DNA from: Lepus europaeus
Lineage: Eukaryota > Chordata > Mammalia > Lagomorpha > Leporidae
Assembly (NCBI RefSeq): GCF_033115175.1
Contig: NC_084827.1
Location: 150,529,701 to 150,593,700 of the forward strand
Length of the DNA: 64,000 bases
Direction of reading: 5' to 3'
The number at the start of each line of letters is the position of its first letter. Position 1 is the stretch's first letter. Under the pieces are notes generated by a model that saw only the letters and a list, made by a program, of their open reading frames with translations, did not search any database and was not told where the DNA came from. A program made the position numbers and the translations under genes. Shown here one piece after another: positions 10,920-23,900 of this stretch.

Positions 10920-11120
10920 AGAAAGCCTAATGATTAGGAGCATAGATTTAGGTACTGCAAAGAGTCATGGATTTGATTCCTGGTTCTGCTCCTCGCAGTC
11001 TCAATGACTTTTGACAAGTCATTTAACATCTCTTGGTCATCAGGGTGCTGGTGTGAGGATTGAATGAGATGCTTTTACATAAAGCACATAGTATAGGTTC
11101 CTGGCACTTAGTATTTCTAC
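10920..11120 (+). mobile_element. MIR SINE
   Basis: The order of landmarks is that of a MIR. The tRNA-like 'gattaggagcatagatt' is followed by 'gattcctggttctgctcctc' and 'gacaagtcatttaacatctc'. The end has 'gaggattgaatgagatg...aaagcacatagtataggttcctggca'. The copy is diverged and ancient. Confidence 0.8.
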
Positions 11121-12005
11121 ATAAGTAAAATAACTAGGCAACCTTTTCAGCTGTTGCTCTGAAAACATAAAACTTAATGCATAAAAGGGGCCCTTACTTC
11201 TGTCCTCCTACCCCTGTCACTTTCTCATCTTGATAAAAAAGTTGGAATTCAGCTTTGTTAATAATAATCATGGTATTATAATGTTACAGATTAAAAAGCT
11301 TCTAATTTTATCATCTCTAATTATCTCTCAGTGTATTTCACAGAGGAATAAGGGTTTAAACTCCCTGTCTGCTTTTCAGATGGCTGCTTATTTATGTTAG
11401 ATGTCCATTCTAGCCTACAGCCTGGAACCCATGGGAAGGCAAAGATTCTCCTGGGGTCTTCAGCCTGGCTGACTGAGCAAAGAGTACTCAGGGACTGGCA
11501 GTGAAGGTGGGAGGGCTGCTTACTGGGCAGGGAAAGTGCCACCAAATGTCTGGTGTTGGACATGGTGAGGTAATGCAGTGTGTTGCTGACTTAGGTCTTC
11601 TGTCTTAATGTCTCTTGAACCCAGAGTCTTTTACCTCTGGCAAAGTCCTCTGAGAACAGTATCTGCGAATTTGTTGAATTAAGCATATATACTTTGAAGT
11701 ATGTTTCTGGAAATGAAACTACGGTTGGACATTGATATAAATAAATTATATCAACATGGGTCATTCAGATATAATTTACACATGTGTTCTTATTGACCTT
11801 TATTTTTCTATAATTAATAGAAAATATCGCTCAACAATATCATCTGTGCATTGTTTCTCTATATCTAGTGCTCAAAACCAAAGGAATCTTAAAAAGTTAC
11901 AAGTGGTTTTCAAAGCTTTCTCCTTGCTGCTGTGACTTGCATTTGTCACCGTTATTCTGCTAAGCCCTGTCAAAATGCCCCATCTCTGCTCTTTTTCCTT
12001 GACAG

Positions 12006-12117
12006 GTGTGTAGTAATGAGGCCACCTGCATCTGTGATTTCACCTGGGCAGGGACAGACTGCAGTATCCGGGATCCGGTTAGGAACCTTCCCTCTCCCAA
12101 GGATGAAGGACCCAAGG
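12006..12117 (+). CDS. ADAM23: ADAM23 exon: second half of EGF-like domain and juxtamembrane stalk
   Basis: This 112-bp exon continues the EGF-like domain in phase 0 from 4444, reading VCSNEATCICDFTWAGTDC. Together the two exons give the full six-cysteine pattern. The stalk SIRDPVRNLPSPKDEGPK follows. The acceptor is 'tttccttgacag' and the donor is 'cccaagg|gtttgtg', ending after the first base of a Gly or Val codon. This phase-1 end matters: it accepts either transmembrane exon in frame, and joined directly to the terminal exon it enters another reading frame. The donor departs from consensus (GTTTGT instead of GTAAGT), which may help allow alternative 3' choice; that is inference. The frame is intact. 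Confidence 0.97.
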
Positions 12118-13920
12118 GTTTGTGTGATTTCACTTTCCATTCATTTCAGACTGAATTCATTATCACTCTTCCAATGCACCAATATAACACTTCCATAGAT
12201 TTCATAGAGAACATATCAGAATACCTCTCTTGCCATTAAATGATGTCATTCACATTACTGGTGAACTGGGGATTTTGTGTCTTACTTAAGAAAAGTTTGA
12301 ATTGCCTTCTAGATTATAACTGAGATTAGGAAGAAATACATATGCGGATTTCCATTAATCCAGTTTTCTTTCTTTCCTTTAAAACTCATTTTATATAGAA
12401 TTGCAAATTCTAGTTATTTTATAGTTTGTCTAAGCCATGCCAGTTCTCTAATATATAAAGCATCTTTTTTGCTGACATGAGACTGGTTATTCCCTTAATA
12501 TGTGAATTCCTCCAGTAGGAAATCGTAGCCTTCCATGCTATTTTTAAACACTCTTTTGATTAAGAAGGAGTTAGGAGTTTTTCAAAGACCTTTTAATTCT
12601 TCAAAGAAGAACCTTTGTTTTAGTCAGCGGTTAAGAGGAGAGAAGTCAGAAGTTTCACTTAGGAGTGTCAGTGCCACCCAGAAGAACACTCAGTTTGTAG
12701 CTGAGCGTGCCCAGCCATGGTCGTTACTCATGTAATGAGAGACTGGGCTGGGACCAAGACTCTGGCCTGACACTCATGCTCTCTTCCATTGTGTCATGTT
12801 ATGTCTGTGCCATCATGAATAGGGTAGTCAGTTGCTCGTTATTCTCCCCATTTTCCACCCTTCATACAATTCTCAAAGATCTAGAAAAGTCGTAAGTCAC
12901 AATATGCTTATTGTAGCATACGTGAGAAACCAAGGAATACTAGAACCGATTTTAACATATATAATGATGTTGTATACCTACTTCTTCACGGTGCTATTAA
13001 CAGTTTTTATAAATAACTACCCTGCTTTTCTTCTACAGGAGGGAAAATACATACAGAAATAGAATCATTTTGAACTGCTTAGTTTTGCCTGAAGGTTCAT
13101 TTAAACTCTCTGCTCTTCAGTGTAGTCCACATTGGAAAATATTACTTCAAAAGCAGACGAAGCTCTGTAGTCCTCAATTCCTGAAGAGCTTTAGGCTGAT
13201 TCAGTTGCATGTGAGTTGTTTGGTAATAGTGGAGTGTTAAGTTACATTTTGTGCAATTTTTATATGCCCATGATTTAAAGTTCTATAAGAATCATAATCA
13301 CACCCCCACAGTCTATTTCTGTGCTTCTATTTCTAAAAGGGAGCCTATTCCAGTTTTACATTTAGTCTTTTGTTGCTTAAAACTGGAACAAAAAAATTTT
13401 GGCTCCACCTTCACAAGTTAGATTTAGGCTCTGACAAGAGGGTCAGTCTTTCCTTAGCATGTCTGTGGTACTTTTAAAGACCTAGATGCTATTTCCTCGG
13501 GCAAGGTCTAAAGCCCTCTATATAAAGAGTTGATGGATAAGCAGAGCTACGTTTGCTTAGGCTCTGTCCTCTTCTTTAGGTGGGAAGGGGATAATTAATT
13601 GTCTGTTGCTGTCTATTCCCCTTTCCTTCACCCACCTATCCCAAGAAAACCGTTTGGAGACATAAGCAACTATATTTGAGAGAAGTTGCCTTTTGTTTTG
13701 TTTTGATTTCTCCTCATTTAATGTTTTGGTTTTATATTAACTTTTAAAAATAACTTTTTTAATATTTCAAGTAATGTACATTTATCACAGAAAGATAGAG
13801 AAATAGAGAAAAGATTAAAAAGAAAATAAAAATCACCCTTAATTCCACAACACAAGAACACCAATGTAAGCACTCTTGCATATTTCTTTCCTCTGTCTCC
13901 TTATTTCACTCTTTTTTAAA

Positions 13921-14231
13921 AATAAATCTATTATTTATTTATTTATTTATATTTATTTGAGAGGCAGAGAGGGAGGTCTTCCATCCATTGGTTCACTTCC
14001 CAAATGACTGCAATGGCTGACGTTGAGCCAATCTGAGGCCAGGAGCCAGGAGCTTCTTCTAGGTCTCCCACGCGGGTGCAGGGGCCCAAGCACTTGGGCC
14101 ATCTTCTACTGCTTTCCCAGGCCATAGCAGAAAGCTGCATCATAAAAGGAACAGCTGGAACACAAACCGACTCCATATGGGATGTGGGCACCATGGGCAG
14201 AGGCTTAACCTACTATGCCACAGTGCTGGTC
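13921..14231 (-). mobile_element. C-repeat SINE (older type), antisense
   Basis: Reverse-complement C-repeat starting in an ATTT-rich tail and 'gagaggcagagaggg'. It contains 'ccattggttcacttccc' and ends in the head 'ctatgccacagtgctggtc'. Confidence 0.9.
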
Positions 14232-14472
14232 TCTCTCTTTTCATTCTTAATTAAGACATGGAGTCACTAGAGTAAAGGCCACTGTTCTAAAATTATTAAA
14301 ATCCTTGTTAATCTCTAATAATTTTGATTACATTGAAAATGTCATTGATATAAGTGAAGATCAAATATTTCTTTATTGTTTCTAGAAAAATAAAGCAGCT
14401 TTAGAACAACTAAATCACAACCCCATCAATAATAGTTTTTTATATCTTTTAACCTCTGTAGAAGAGTTTATT

Positions 14473-14834
14473 TTTTTTAATTTTATTTATTTTTTATTTT
14501 TTGACAGGCAGAGTAGACAGTGAGAGAGAGAGAGAGACAGAGAGAAAGGTCTTCCTTTACCGTTGGTTCACCCTCCAATGGCCACTGCGGCTGGCATGCT
14601 GCGGCTGGCGCGCCGCGCTGATCCGAAGCCAGGAGCCAGGTGCTTCTCCTGGTCTCCTATGCGGGTGCAGGGCCCAAGGACTTGGGCCATCCTCCACTGC
14701 ACTCCCTGGCCACAGCAGAGAGCTGGCCTGGAAGAGGAGCAACCGGGACAGAATCCGGCGCCCCGACCGGGACTAGAACTCGGTGTGCCAGCGCCGCAGG
14801 CGGAGGGCTAGCCTAGTGAGCCACAGCGCCGGCC
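14473..14834 (-). mobile_element. C-repeat SINE, young, antisense, with TSD
   Basis: GC-rich C-repeat with tail first. It is flanked by a 16-bp direct repeat (14457-14472 and 14835-14850, tgtagaagagtttatt). Little internal divergence and a perfect duplication indicate a fairly recent insertion. Confidence 0.96.
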
Positions 14835-15482
14835 TGTAGAAGAGTTTATTAATATTTTAGTAAAATGGGAAACAATATAAATCATGTATTTTAATACTTT
14901 GTTGTAGGTTTTATGATTTTATTTTTGATATTTTGGATAAAAGAAGGTGCTCATGTACTTTACTTTGTTTTCATCCATTTGGTAAATATTTACTGACTGT
15001 TCTGCATCTTCGCCACCTAGCCAGTGGTCTACACATACTTTGTCTCTTTCCTTTGGAAATATGTGAAGGAAAGGAAATGCTTCATGTTAGTGCTAAATTT
15101 CAGTTTAATCATAGCCATTTGTTGTATTGCCTGGCTGAAGAGTAACAGGTAATAAACTCAATATATCGAAACAAGTAGTGCATTCCTGACTGTAGGGTTA
15201 GCAGTGTGTGAGGTGCCAAGGTTTTCAGAACTGCACCCTGGATCTTCTTGTTATGATCCAGCTGGTTTGGTTAGCACTTACCACACTGAGTGCTGTGTTT
15301 GGGCCCTTCCAAACACTTAGCATTTGTAGTGAGCAACACTCACAGGGCATCAATAGCTGACGCTTTTCCATACAGATGCAGTGAGGAGGTATTGGAAAAT
15401 ACTTAGTTTGACTTATTTTGGCATACTTCCTTGGCGTGGAGAGAGAAGTTCAAGAATGTAATGAAAATATTTGCCTTTAAAG

Positions 15483-15803
15483 AAAAAGATTTATTTATTT
15501 ATTAGAAAGGAAGAGTTACAGAGAGAGGGAGAGACAGAGAGAGGCAGCTTCCATCCACTGGTTCACTCCCCAAATGGCCTCAATGGCCCAGGCTGGGCCA
15601 GCCAAACCCAGGAGCTTGGAATCCCATATGGGTCTCTGATATGAGAAACAGAGGCCCAGGCGCTTGAGACATCTTCTGCTGCTTTCCCAGGTGCATTAGT
15701 AGGGAGCTGGACGGAAAGTGGAGCAGCTAGGAATCAGAACAGAACTCAGATGGGACACCAGCATTGCAGGTGGTGGCTTAACCCACTGCACCCCAAATCT
15801 GTC
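15483..15803 (-). mobile_element. C-repeat SINE (older type), antisense
   Basis: It begins with 'aaaagatttatttatttatta' and 'gagttacagagagaggg'. It carries 'ccactggttcactcccc' and ends at the diverged head 'cccactgcaccccaaatctg'. The edges are approximate. Confidence 0.88.
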
Positions 15804-16584
15804 ACTAAATGTTTGTCTTTTTAGAATCATGAATATGGGCACACAAGATAAATTGTACCCAATTATTGTCCTTTGGATCAATACCAAATTTATACAAATA
15901 AAGGCTAATTCTGCAATTCCATATCCATTGATTTGAGAATGTCAGAAATGAGCTGATGTGTTTGTGTATTACTTTGTTTTAACTATAAGTTTTTGGAGCA
16001 GTAAGAAATACAACCTCTCCATCAGGGCAGTGACTCAAAACATCGTGAGATCATTGCCATGGTTGTCTGTCTGCAAAATTTCTAGTTGTTTAAAACATGC
16101 AAGATTGTTCTTTCCAATGTCTCAAACCAAAATCATTGAAAGACAAGGAATAGAATCCCAAAGCTCAAAGCATGTGAACAAGGAGTTTTTTTTTAAAAAA
16201 GATTTCTATTGTACACTATTTTTCCTCCATTGTAATTTATTTCATATAGGAAAACTCTTTTGGTTTCTCTTCTCTCAACTTGTTTCCATTGAAATTATTG
16301 AAAGAAATTATTTTCTTTGTTCTACAAGGATGGGATACTTTAACTCTATTTAAAAGACCTAGATTTCCCACCTGCTATAGGAAGATCCATGTTAAATATC
16401 CTTGAGTTTTTTTTTCAAATTGTGGACAGCTTTGCCTGAGTCTTTTTATGTGGAATACAATGTAGGTTTTATCTTTTGGTGGTTTATAGCACATGTCAGA
16501 TGTTTTCAGTGATATGTCTGGGCAGAGACATTGTTGGGAAACTTTGGTCAGACCCTTTCATCACCACCTTAATCATAAAATCAG

Positions 16585-16740
16585 AAATGGAAAGTGCCTT
16601 ACAGGCAATCAGTGCAGGCCAATGGTTTTGCAAATGAGAAAACTAAGTTAATTATTAGGATTAGCAGTTAGTGGAAGAGCCAAGAATAAAATGTTATCAC
16701 CTGATCTGAGTCCAGTGGTTTTCTGTTATTCCACATTCCA
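16585..16740 (-). mobile_element. MIR remnant
   Basis: The text 'caaatgagaaaactaagtta', then 'agcagttagtggaagagccaag' and 'tgagtccagtgg', follows the reverse complement of MIR. Decay is strong. Confidence 0.55.
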
Positions 16741-19700
16741 TCATTTAAAGCTGAATATTGAGTTACTCTGCTAGTTTTTATAGCACACTAATAAGAAGAA
16801 ACAATAACCAAGTAATGATTAAGCTTATTAACCAACTCACTACTTGCCAATGATCTTATTATGAAATTGAAAAAGAGGGAAGTATTGTATTATCAGTGTT
16901 TAGAATTTTGAAAATAGTGGTTTCTAAGTCTTAATACCCAGGAGAGAATTGTTTCCTGTTTATGTTTATTTTTTCCATCTTCCTTTGGGAGACTTTCTTT
17001 GTGTGTGTACATGTCTTTCATTTTGCATTTCAGATGATTGGACTTGAGACATCATGGTTATCTTATGTGACCATGCTCTTGTTTACATGTCACCTAGGGG
17101 TTTCTCTCATTAACAATGGCCTCATCATAACTTAGAGATTTACCAAGTTAAAAAAAAATTAGTAACTATCAGTTTATTTTGCTTGAGTTTAGAAAAACTG
17201 TATATTTTCATTGACTGCATAAACTGAGTAAAATAATATTCTCAAATGAAGTAATCTGTTTTGCTTTCTTTTAAGCATTTTCCCAATTCATCCAAAAATG
17301 AACTTGATATTTTTTATTTCATGGAGAAGAGTAAAGAGATCTGATAATGTGTCTAACATGTTGAAATATGGAGGCAGATTTCTATTTGTAATGCCAAAAT
17401 TTACTTTGAAATATAAAGAGCTTTGTATTATTTCAAATCTCTATAATAAAATATGGAAATAGTAAATTCTGCAGACTGAACTTTGGGCCAGAGAATACAG
17501 ATGATGGCCTTGTTGCTTCCCACCTTTGAGGGAGTAAGGGATGCAGGTTAGCTAGCCCCTTTTGCCTCATGGGAATTACATGGATGAAATCATGCACCTT
17601 CCTATATCAGAAACTCTTGTAAGTGTAAGAAAAACAGGGGGATAAACCACAGAGTAAAATTTTGAAATGTAACTTCCATGTGAATTGTCTGGGGGAAGAC
17701 GTCTACATATAAAATAGAAAATCTTAGAAAAAGAAGAAAATGTATAGTTTGTATCTTGCTATTTAAAATTCTACCTTTTAGCATAAATAGCAGGAACCAA
17801 GACTAAAAATAATAAGCCAACAAGCAGCAGAAATAAACCTGAAAACATATTGCTAGGTAACAATCAGGTTCCACAGTGAAGTGTGTCGTCCAGGAGCAAA
17901 GTGAAGTTCCTGTTATGAAGATTTGTTATCAGCTAGAAGCTTTAAAAGGATGGTAGGATGAGAAGCTGTATCTGTCTATCTGTATCTTATATGTACAATT
18001 GTGTGCCCAGCATAGTTCCTTGAAGATAGGCTACATAATAAATAAATTGGTATAGAAGTAAAGTTAGACTATAAGCCCTTAACGATCCAAGGAAAAATTT
18101 TTCTGTCAGATAAATTCTTTGTGCTGTGAAAAGCAGCTCCAACCTCCAGTCTCAAACCTGTCCTCTATAAAAATCCAGCTACCTGTGAGCCACTCTGTTT
18201 ATTCATGTCAGTTTGAAAACAGGTTGAGTAATTATTGAGGAGATAACCCTGCTAGGTACATAATGGCAAAGAATGGACTGAATCACTCTGTATGTTTTCA
18301 GTATTCCATAACAAAAAGCAATGAGAAGGAGGGAGAACAAGAACTGTAGAACAAGCTTTTGAAAAGGCCGTTTCCCCCTTTATTTTCTCTTGCTTTGTGT
18401 TAATAGTACCTGTTGGTTAAAAATTTCAAGATCATTATTGTTCAGTGGAGAGTACCAACTATACTGTTTATATTGAATATGTATTTGAAGCAAATCTGGA
18501 AATTTCTTGTTCCTCAGGTTGAAGTTTTAACACCTGCATGGTGGATTGCCAGTCTCTTGTTTCTGCCTTGAGAAATTACACCATAGCAAATACAAAAACT
18601 TTTTAAATTGTTATTTTTATTCCTCTTTCAAGCAGTTATAATTTTAAAAAAATCAACATTTAGCATCACATGAGGGGTTTTTCTCCCATCATAAGGCTGT
18701 TATAAAAAAAATGAAGATGTAATCAGACTCTATGTCATGGTTTTTAGCTCTGATAGCTAATGCCTAAAATTCAGCAAAAATAGAGTTATAAAGTAATAAA
18801 GTATCCTTGGTTAATTTAGGATTTTGAAATCAATGATTCTGCAAGGTCTTAAAAAAAAATTTGGAAGACGTCTCCATCTCAGTATCTGCCTCTGTGTTTT
18901 GAAAATCTGAGCTGTAATTCAGGTTCTGTTGTGTTAACGATGCATTCTTGCATTTAGGCAACATTACTGCCATTTTATATGTTGGTCTCCTTCTCTTCCC
19001 CCTCACTGCTTTAAGTAGACCTCTCCTGTTTTCTGTCGTGTCCTTATCTCTCTTTGTGTTTTGAGAACAAGTCAGATTGTGCTTAGTGACAGCACTGGAC
19101 TCTGTCACTCACATTGCTGACTCTGTGATATGGTCAAGTAATTGTACAGTTGCTCAACAGGGCTAGAGATTCAACACTCCTGCTCTTCCTTTGAGAGTGT
19201 TTAGCTGCCAAGGTCATAGCCCAATGCTATGCCTTAAAAGAGTAGTGACATAGTATACCATCTCTGTAAAGTATAGCCTCATTGAAGCACATCTCTGTTA
19301 TCATTGGTAAGATGATTTGAAGCCAGTACTTTTGGTTCATATAGAAAGGTGATATACACTGTAGATATGCACACAGACACACACAGCCCTAAATAATCAG
19401 CCTCCTTGCTTTAGCATCAAACTTCCTCTTGCAGGAGTAGTGAAACCTGGGGAATGTCTAACCATTCAAGGCCCATTTTCCAATGAACAGAAGGTACACT
19501 CAGACGTGGTGATGCACAGGTGGAAATTCCACTTTGTAGGAATCTACCACTTGGTGGTCAGTAGCAATTGATACAGTTTCCTGGAGACCCCAGCTTTCTC
19601 CTAGTTCATAATTTATATATTGGAGAATATAAACAAAAAACTAAATGTGCATATACTACAGTAGAAATCTAAACTTTGCAGAGTTATTTGAAATACGTTT

Positions 19701-20187
19701 TTCATTAACTTCTTAGGTAAAAGTACACTTAATTTTAAAGTTGCTTTGAAAAATTTTTAAAGATTTTCATAAAACTGACTGATATCTTCTAAATTTTAAA
19801 ATGATGTGTCTTCTTGGGCATATTTTGCAGTTTGAAAATTCATAAAATCCTAAAAATAAAGATTTGCTGCTATGCAATTTAAGCTACATTTGATTTTATC
19901 TCACACCTGGTAGGAACTATAAGGGAAATTGGTTTATTTATGTGTTTAAAAGTATTTGCAAGAGATTTTGCTTTAAAAATATATCCTAAAAATAGGATAT
20001 ATGGAATTTGAAGATAGATTTAAAATTATCCTCAAATATATTTAATGTGTATGCAAATCTTGCTTTCAAATCTTGAAGCAAAGTTTCCAATAGTTAATTG
20101 GCTCTCAAAGAGTTTTCTGACTAGATTCTTTTTTAATTCAGTTTGTCATTTCTTTTGTTAAAAGATCTCCCTTTTCCCTCCACACAG

Positions 20188-20278
20188 TGAACTTGGCCAC
20201 AAGCAGGCTAATAGGGGCCGTGGCGGGCACCATTCTGGCCCTGGGGGTGATTTTTGGAGGCACAGGGTGGGGAATAGA
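20188..20278 (+). CDS. ADAM23: ADAM23 alternative transmembrane exon (beta type)
   Basis: A 91-bp exon lies between acceptor 'ctccacacag' and donor 'aga|gtaagc'. It completes the split codon from 12117 to give Val and reads VNLATSRLIGAVAG, then TILALGVIFGGTGWGI, ending with two bases that become Glu with the terminal exon. It encodes one hydrophobic membrane segment with small-residue GxxxG-like spacing. Length and both phases are identical to the downstream exon at 25239, and 14 of 31 aligned residues are the same, including the GGTGWG end. It is therefore a tandem exon duplication used mutually exclusively. Published ADAM23 beta isoforms use such an exon. Compared with the other exon it places Glu instead of Lys before the basic NVKKRR tail. 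The frame is fully open. Confidence 0.93.
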
Positions 20279-21538
20279 GTAAGCATCTTTATGAGTTTCC
20301 CAGTGTTTCTGTGTGGTGCCTGGTGTGTGAGGTGATGCCTGATACTTTTCCAAGTTTTGTCTTGTGGACTCTGTTTCCTGTGGTTGTGCAACTCGTGGTG
20401 TGATTTGGACTTATTTGTGTATTTGTGTCTGTGGTTTTCTTGTGTATTTTTGTAGAACCTTCTCCTGTCTGGAACAATGTGGGGCATACAATGATGTTGG
20501 AGGTGCTTATGACACGTTCCCAATTAAGGCAACAGTCCAAAACTTCCATTACTCCTTTACTTATAAAATAAATTTTCAAATAAGAACTTCACTTTTTTCT
20601 TTTATTATTTAATGGCAAAAATGCTTCTATGTGAGTATTTTATTAGGATTGTTATAATGAATTTAATCTTCACCAGTTCAACAGATCCACATATACAGCT
20701 AGGAATTACGAATCTTTGTAGCACTTTTTAAAGATAAGAATGATAATCATTAATACTTTCTCTCATTTATTTAGGATGACATAGGAGACTTTTGTTCATA
20801 GAAGATGTTGAGGATATGGCCATCGTTTTGTTCTTATAAGATGGGTTAATAACTCAAATTTGAAGTTTACATAAATATTTGGGAGCAAGGAGCATTAAGA
20901 ATGAAAAGTAATTTAATCTAAACATGCATAACTCTAAGAGAACATCTGCAATTCATTTACTGGGTTTGTCTCCAAAGAATCCAGGGTATAAATAAATATG
21001 TTCTGTGCCACTTGCCCATTAAGCTCTCACACAAATACAACTCTTGTGGTGCCTTTATTTAGATTGCTCCATACTTGATCCACATCCCCAGAATAGCATC
21101 AAGTTCTCCATGGGATGCTGCTTCATGAGATTGCTAATCTGCAGACTAAAAGATTATTATGATTTTTTCCTCTCTCTCTAATTACAGAGAAAACATTTAT
21201 GAATGACAGAAATAGTCCTTCACACATGGTCTTTTCTGTTTGCTGTGGTGATAGTGGTAACACTTCACAGTGGTGTAGGAATGAATTTCCAGTATCTTAA
21301 GGTATCACCAGATATCCTTTACCAACGAGCCCAAATCATGGGCAAATTGGTACTATCAGAGATGTTCCTCCTTAGTCTCATTAGTTGCAGCACCTGGGTG
21401 CTCTTCTTACATGCTGAGAGACTCCAGTACCAGGAGAATATTAAGAGAGAAGCAGGTCCATAGGTCACATTTGTGTTGAAGATGTCTTGACCCTCCTCTG
21501 CCCTAGTTTGGAGGACGTTGGTCAGCTTTGGATCTTTT

Positions 21539-21861
21539 TATTTTAAAGATTTATTTGTTAATGTGAAAGAGTTATACAGAGAGAGAAAAGGAGAGGCAGA
21601 GAGAGTCCTCCATCACTGGTTCACTTCCCAATTGGCCGCAACAGCCGGAGCTGCGCCGATCCAAAGCCAGGAGCCAGGAGCTTCTTCCGGGTCTCCCATG
21701 TGGGTGCAGGGGCCCAAGGACTTGAGCCATCCTCCACTGCTTTCCCAGGCCATAGCAGAGAGCTGGATCAGAAGTGGAGCAGCCGGGTCTCAAACTGGCA
21801 TCCATATGGGATGCCGGCACTGCAGGTAGCCGCTTTACCTGCTACACCACAGCACCGGCCC
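21539..21861 (-). mobile_element. C-repeat SINE, antisense, with TSD
   Basis: Tail 'aaagatttatttgtta' and 'gagttatacagagagag', ending in head 'ccacagcaccggccc'. It is flanked by a 16-bp direct repeat (21523-21538 and 21862-21877, cagctttggatctttt). Confidence 0.96.
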
Positions 21862-23477
21862 CAGCTTTGGATCTTTTAACCAACTTTTCAACATTATAAA
21901 CTATGAAGTGAGACAGCCAGGAACGTTAAAAACACTAGAAAATAGATTTTTGTTTCCTCTTACTTGTTAGAAAATACAGTATAGAATGCAGGTAAAAATA
22001 TTTAGAGAGAACGAGAACTTTGTCCTATAAAGTATGACCTTAGTTCTGTTGACTGGATTATATGCAGGATTCCTGTTCCTTTTCTAAGGCCAATTCAATA
22101 CATACATCTACGTGACCCTTGTCCTTGAAAAAGGGTAGTTTTCTAAAAATCAACCCGGATGCATTTTTTTTCCAGTAAGTGGAAACTTTGTTGTTTCTTT
22201 GTTTTGCAAAGTGAAAGTGACGCATCTCATCTGGGAGGAGGTGAGATGGAGTGCCACAGTGGGACACTGGTTTTCAGAAAGTACACTGGGTCTTTAAGGC
22301 TCTCTTGTTTTCTTGTTGGGTCTTCCTATGGGGGTGCCCATTGAATAGGGGTTTCACATACTGTATGCTCATTGACTTGGGGCCTATAGTGATAGTAGGT
22401 TTGTTTTGTTTTGTTTTTGTTTTTTTGTGACAGCTCACATGGGAGTTTCTAAAAGCTATCTTCCTCTTTTGGTGGCTTCAGCCCCCTCTCTGCTAGTTCT
22501 GAGTGGAAAATCGCACCTCGTTTGAAGATGTGGTCAAAACCAGGGTCTGTAACACAGGATGTTACAATGGGGAGAGGTATGAGCAAGTCTCCCAGCAAAC
22601 CTCTCTGTCACAGCTTACAGCTCAAGACATTCTGCTAAAGCCGGAGGGGCCCACGGACGCCCAGCCCAGCTGGACAGCCTCACCGTATGGGCACTGGTTC
22701 ACATCCTGGCTGCTTCACTTTTTTTTTTTTCCTTCGTTTTGTTTTTGTTGTAACATGTTTGCTTAATTTACAGCAAGCAGAAAATAAGCTGGGTCTTATT
22801 TTGATCCAAACATTCCGAATGCATTTTAAAAATATCATCTATTGACAATAATTTTGGCTTGCTGAAATGTCCTAATTGAAGGGATGAATTTTAACACTCC
22901 TTTCTTTGAGTCTTAGACATAGAAAAAATAAAAAAGGCCTTTGTTTTAAGACATAGTCTTTGTTACCAACGTTCGTTTTCGTCAATCCTTTCTAGTGTTG
23001 TTGGTTTGTGACTGTTTCTGGTTGTGACAGGTAAGTCCATAAAAGTGTGTATACATTTGTGCTAAAATAGTCTTGTTATTTATTAATCTTCACTTACACA
23101 CTGTTCTTGTGTACTAGTTTATTGATTTTTCAATTTCTGACCTTTGCCATAACTGTTTAAAAAGTTTCTTAAAAATAAAATTCATGTATACAGTATAGAT
23201 TAACACTAATTAGTCTAATTAATATTCTAATGTACATTTTGGCACTAAGGATTTTTTTCCTAATTTAAAAAATTGTATTCTTTGCTTTGTAATTGTGAAT
23301 CAGAAATCATTTATCATGGATTATGTGTTGAGTCTAACCCCAATCTGTGTTTTCTGAACTGACACAGTGTAGATTATATCTAAACCATAGTATCTCACGA
23401 ATGCTTGCTTTAATGTGTGATTGCCTCTTGAAATGTGGGGAGGGAACACATGTAACAGGAATAAAGTATCATCTGAG

Positions 23478-23687
23478 CAGGGGTTAGCAAACTGTGTCAG
23501 GAGTCACATGGCTTTAGCTGTCAAGGCTACAGGGTAAATGTTAGAACCTCTAACAATGTTGTCTTAGCATGACAACAGCCATAGCAATATGGAAATTAAA
23601 AAGCGTGGCTAGGTTCCAATAAAATGTCTTTGCAAAAACAGGCAGTGGGGCTCGATTTGGTCTGTAGGCTGTCGTTACTGACCCTTG
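23478..23687 (+). mobile_element. MER20 (hAT-type DNA transposon remnant)
   Basis: It begins 'caggggttagcaaactgtgt' and ends near 'ctgacccttg'. In between are the diagnostic 'gcgtggctaggttccaataa' and 'caaaaacaggcagtggggct'. Size (210 bp) and order match MER20. No target duplication survives. MER20 copies are known to have been co-opted as regulatory elements in mammals; no activity is implied here. Confidence 0.85.
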
Positions 23688-23694
23688 TTTATAC

Positions 23695-23900
23695 CGTAGG
23701 TTTCAGAGTCAGACAAATCTGTGTTCAAATCTTGCTTCCATCACTTATTAACATCTAGAAGCTTCTGTTCCTTCATCTGTTGAACAGGGATAGTCATAGT
23801 TCCTATTTCATATGGCTTTTGTGAGATGAAATGAGATAGTATATGTCAAGTGCTCAGAACTGCCCCTGGCAGATAGTAAGTGCTCCATGTACACGAGCTT
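23695..23900 (+). mobile_element. MIR SINE
   Basis: The landmarks are 'tcagagtcagacaaatctg', 'tgttcaaatcttgcttccat', 'ccttcatctgttgaacaggg', 'gtgagatgaaatgagata' and 'ggcagatagtaagtgctcc', in MIR order. It sits immediately after the MER20. Confidence 0.88.

Larger units (their letters stand above)
4445..12005 (+). other. ADAM23: ADAM23 intron, 7.6 kb, carrying the ORF1-only L1
   Basis: The intron runs from the GTAAGT donor at 4445 to the acceptor 'tccttgacag' at 11996-12005. It contains an old interspersed repeat (4688-5195), the 5.1-kb L1-derived element (5687-10803) and a MIR (10920-11120). In 4445-4687, 5196-5668 and 11121-11995 I see nothing beyond unique AT-rich sequence. Confidence 0.9.
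12118..20187 (+). other. ADAM23: ADAM23 intron, 8.1 kb
   Basis: This intron lies between the stalk exon and the first alternative transmembrane exon. It holds three antisense C-repeats (13921-14231, 14473-14834, 15483-15803) and a MIR remnant (about 16585-16740). In 12118-13920 and 16741-20187 I see unique AT-rich sequence with no exon-like frame, RNA gene or family-level repeat that I can name. Confidence 0.85.

Noticed and set aside
15958..16353. A 131-codon plus-strand frame in ADAM23 intron
   Set aside because: Phe/Leu/Ser-rich composition as expected of AT-rich DNA, no splice sites that fit, no recognised family.
21203..21463. An 86-codon frame with a hydrophobic start in the intron between membrane exons
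   Set aside because: Considered as a third alternative membrane exon, but phase, length and the GGTGWG signature are all missing.
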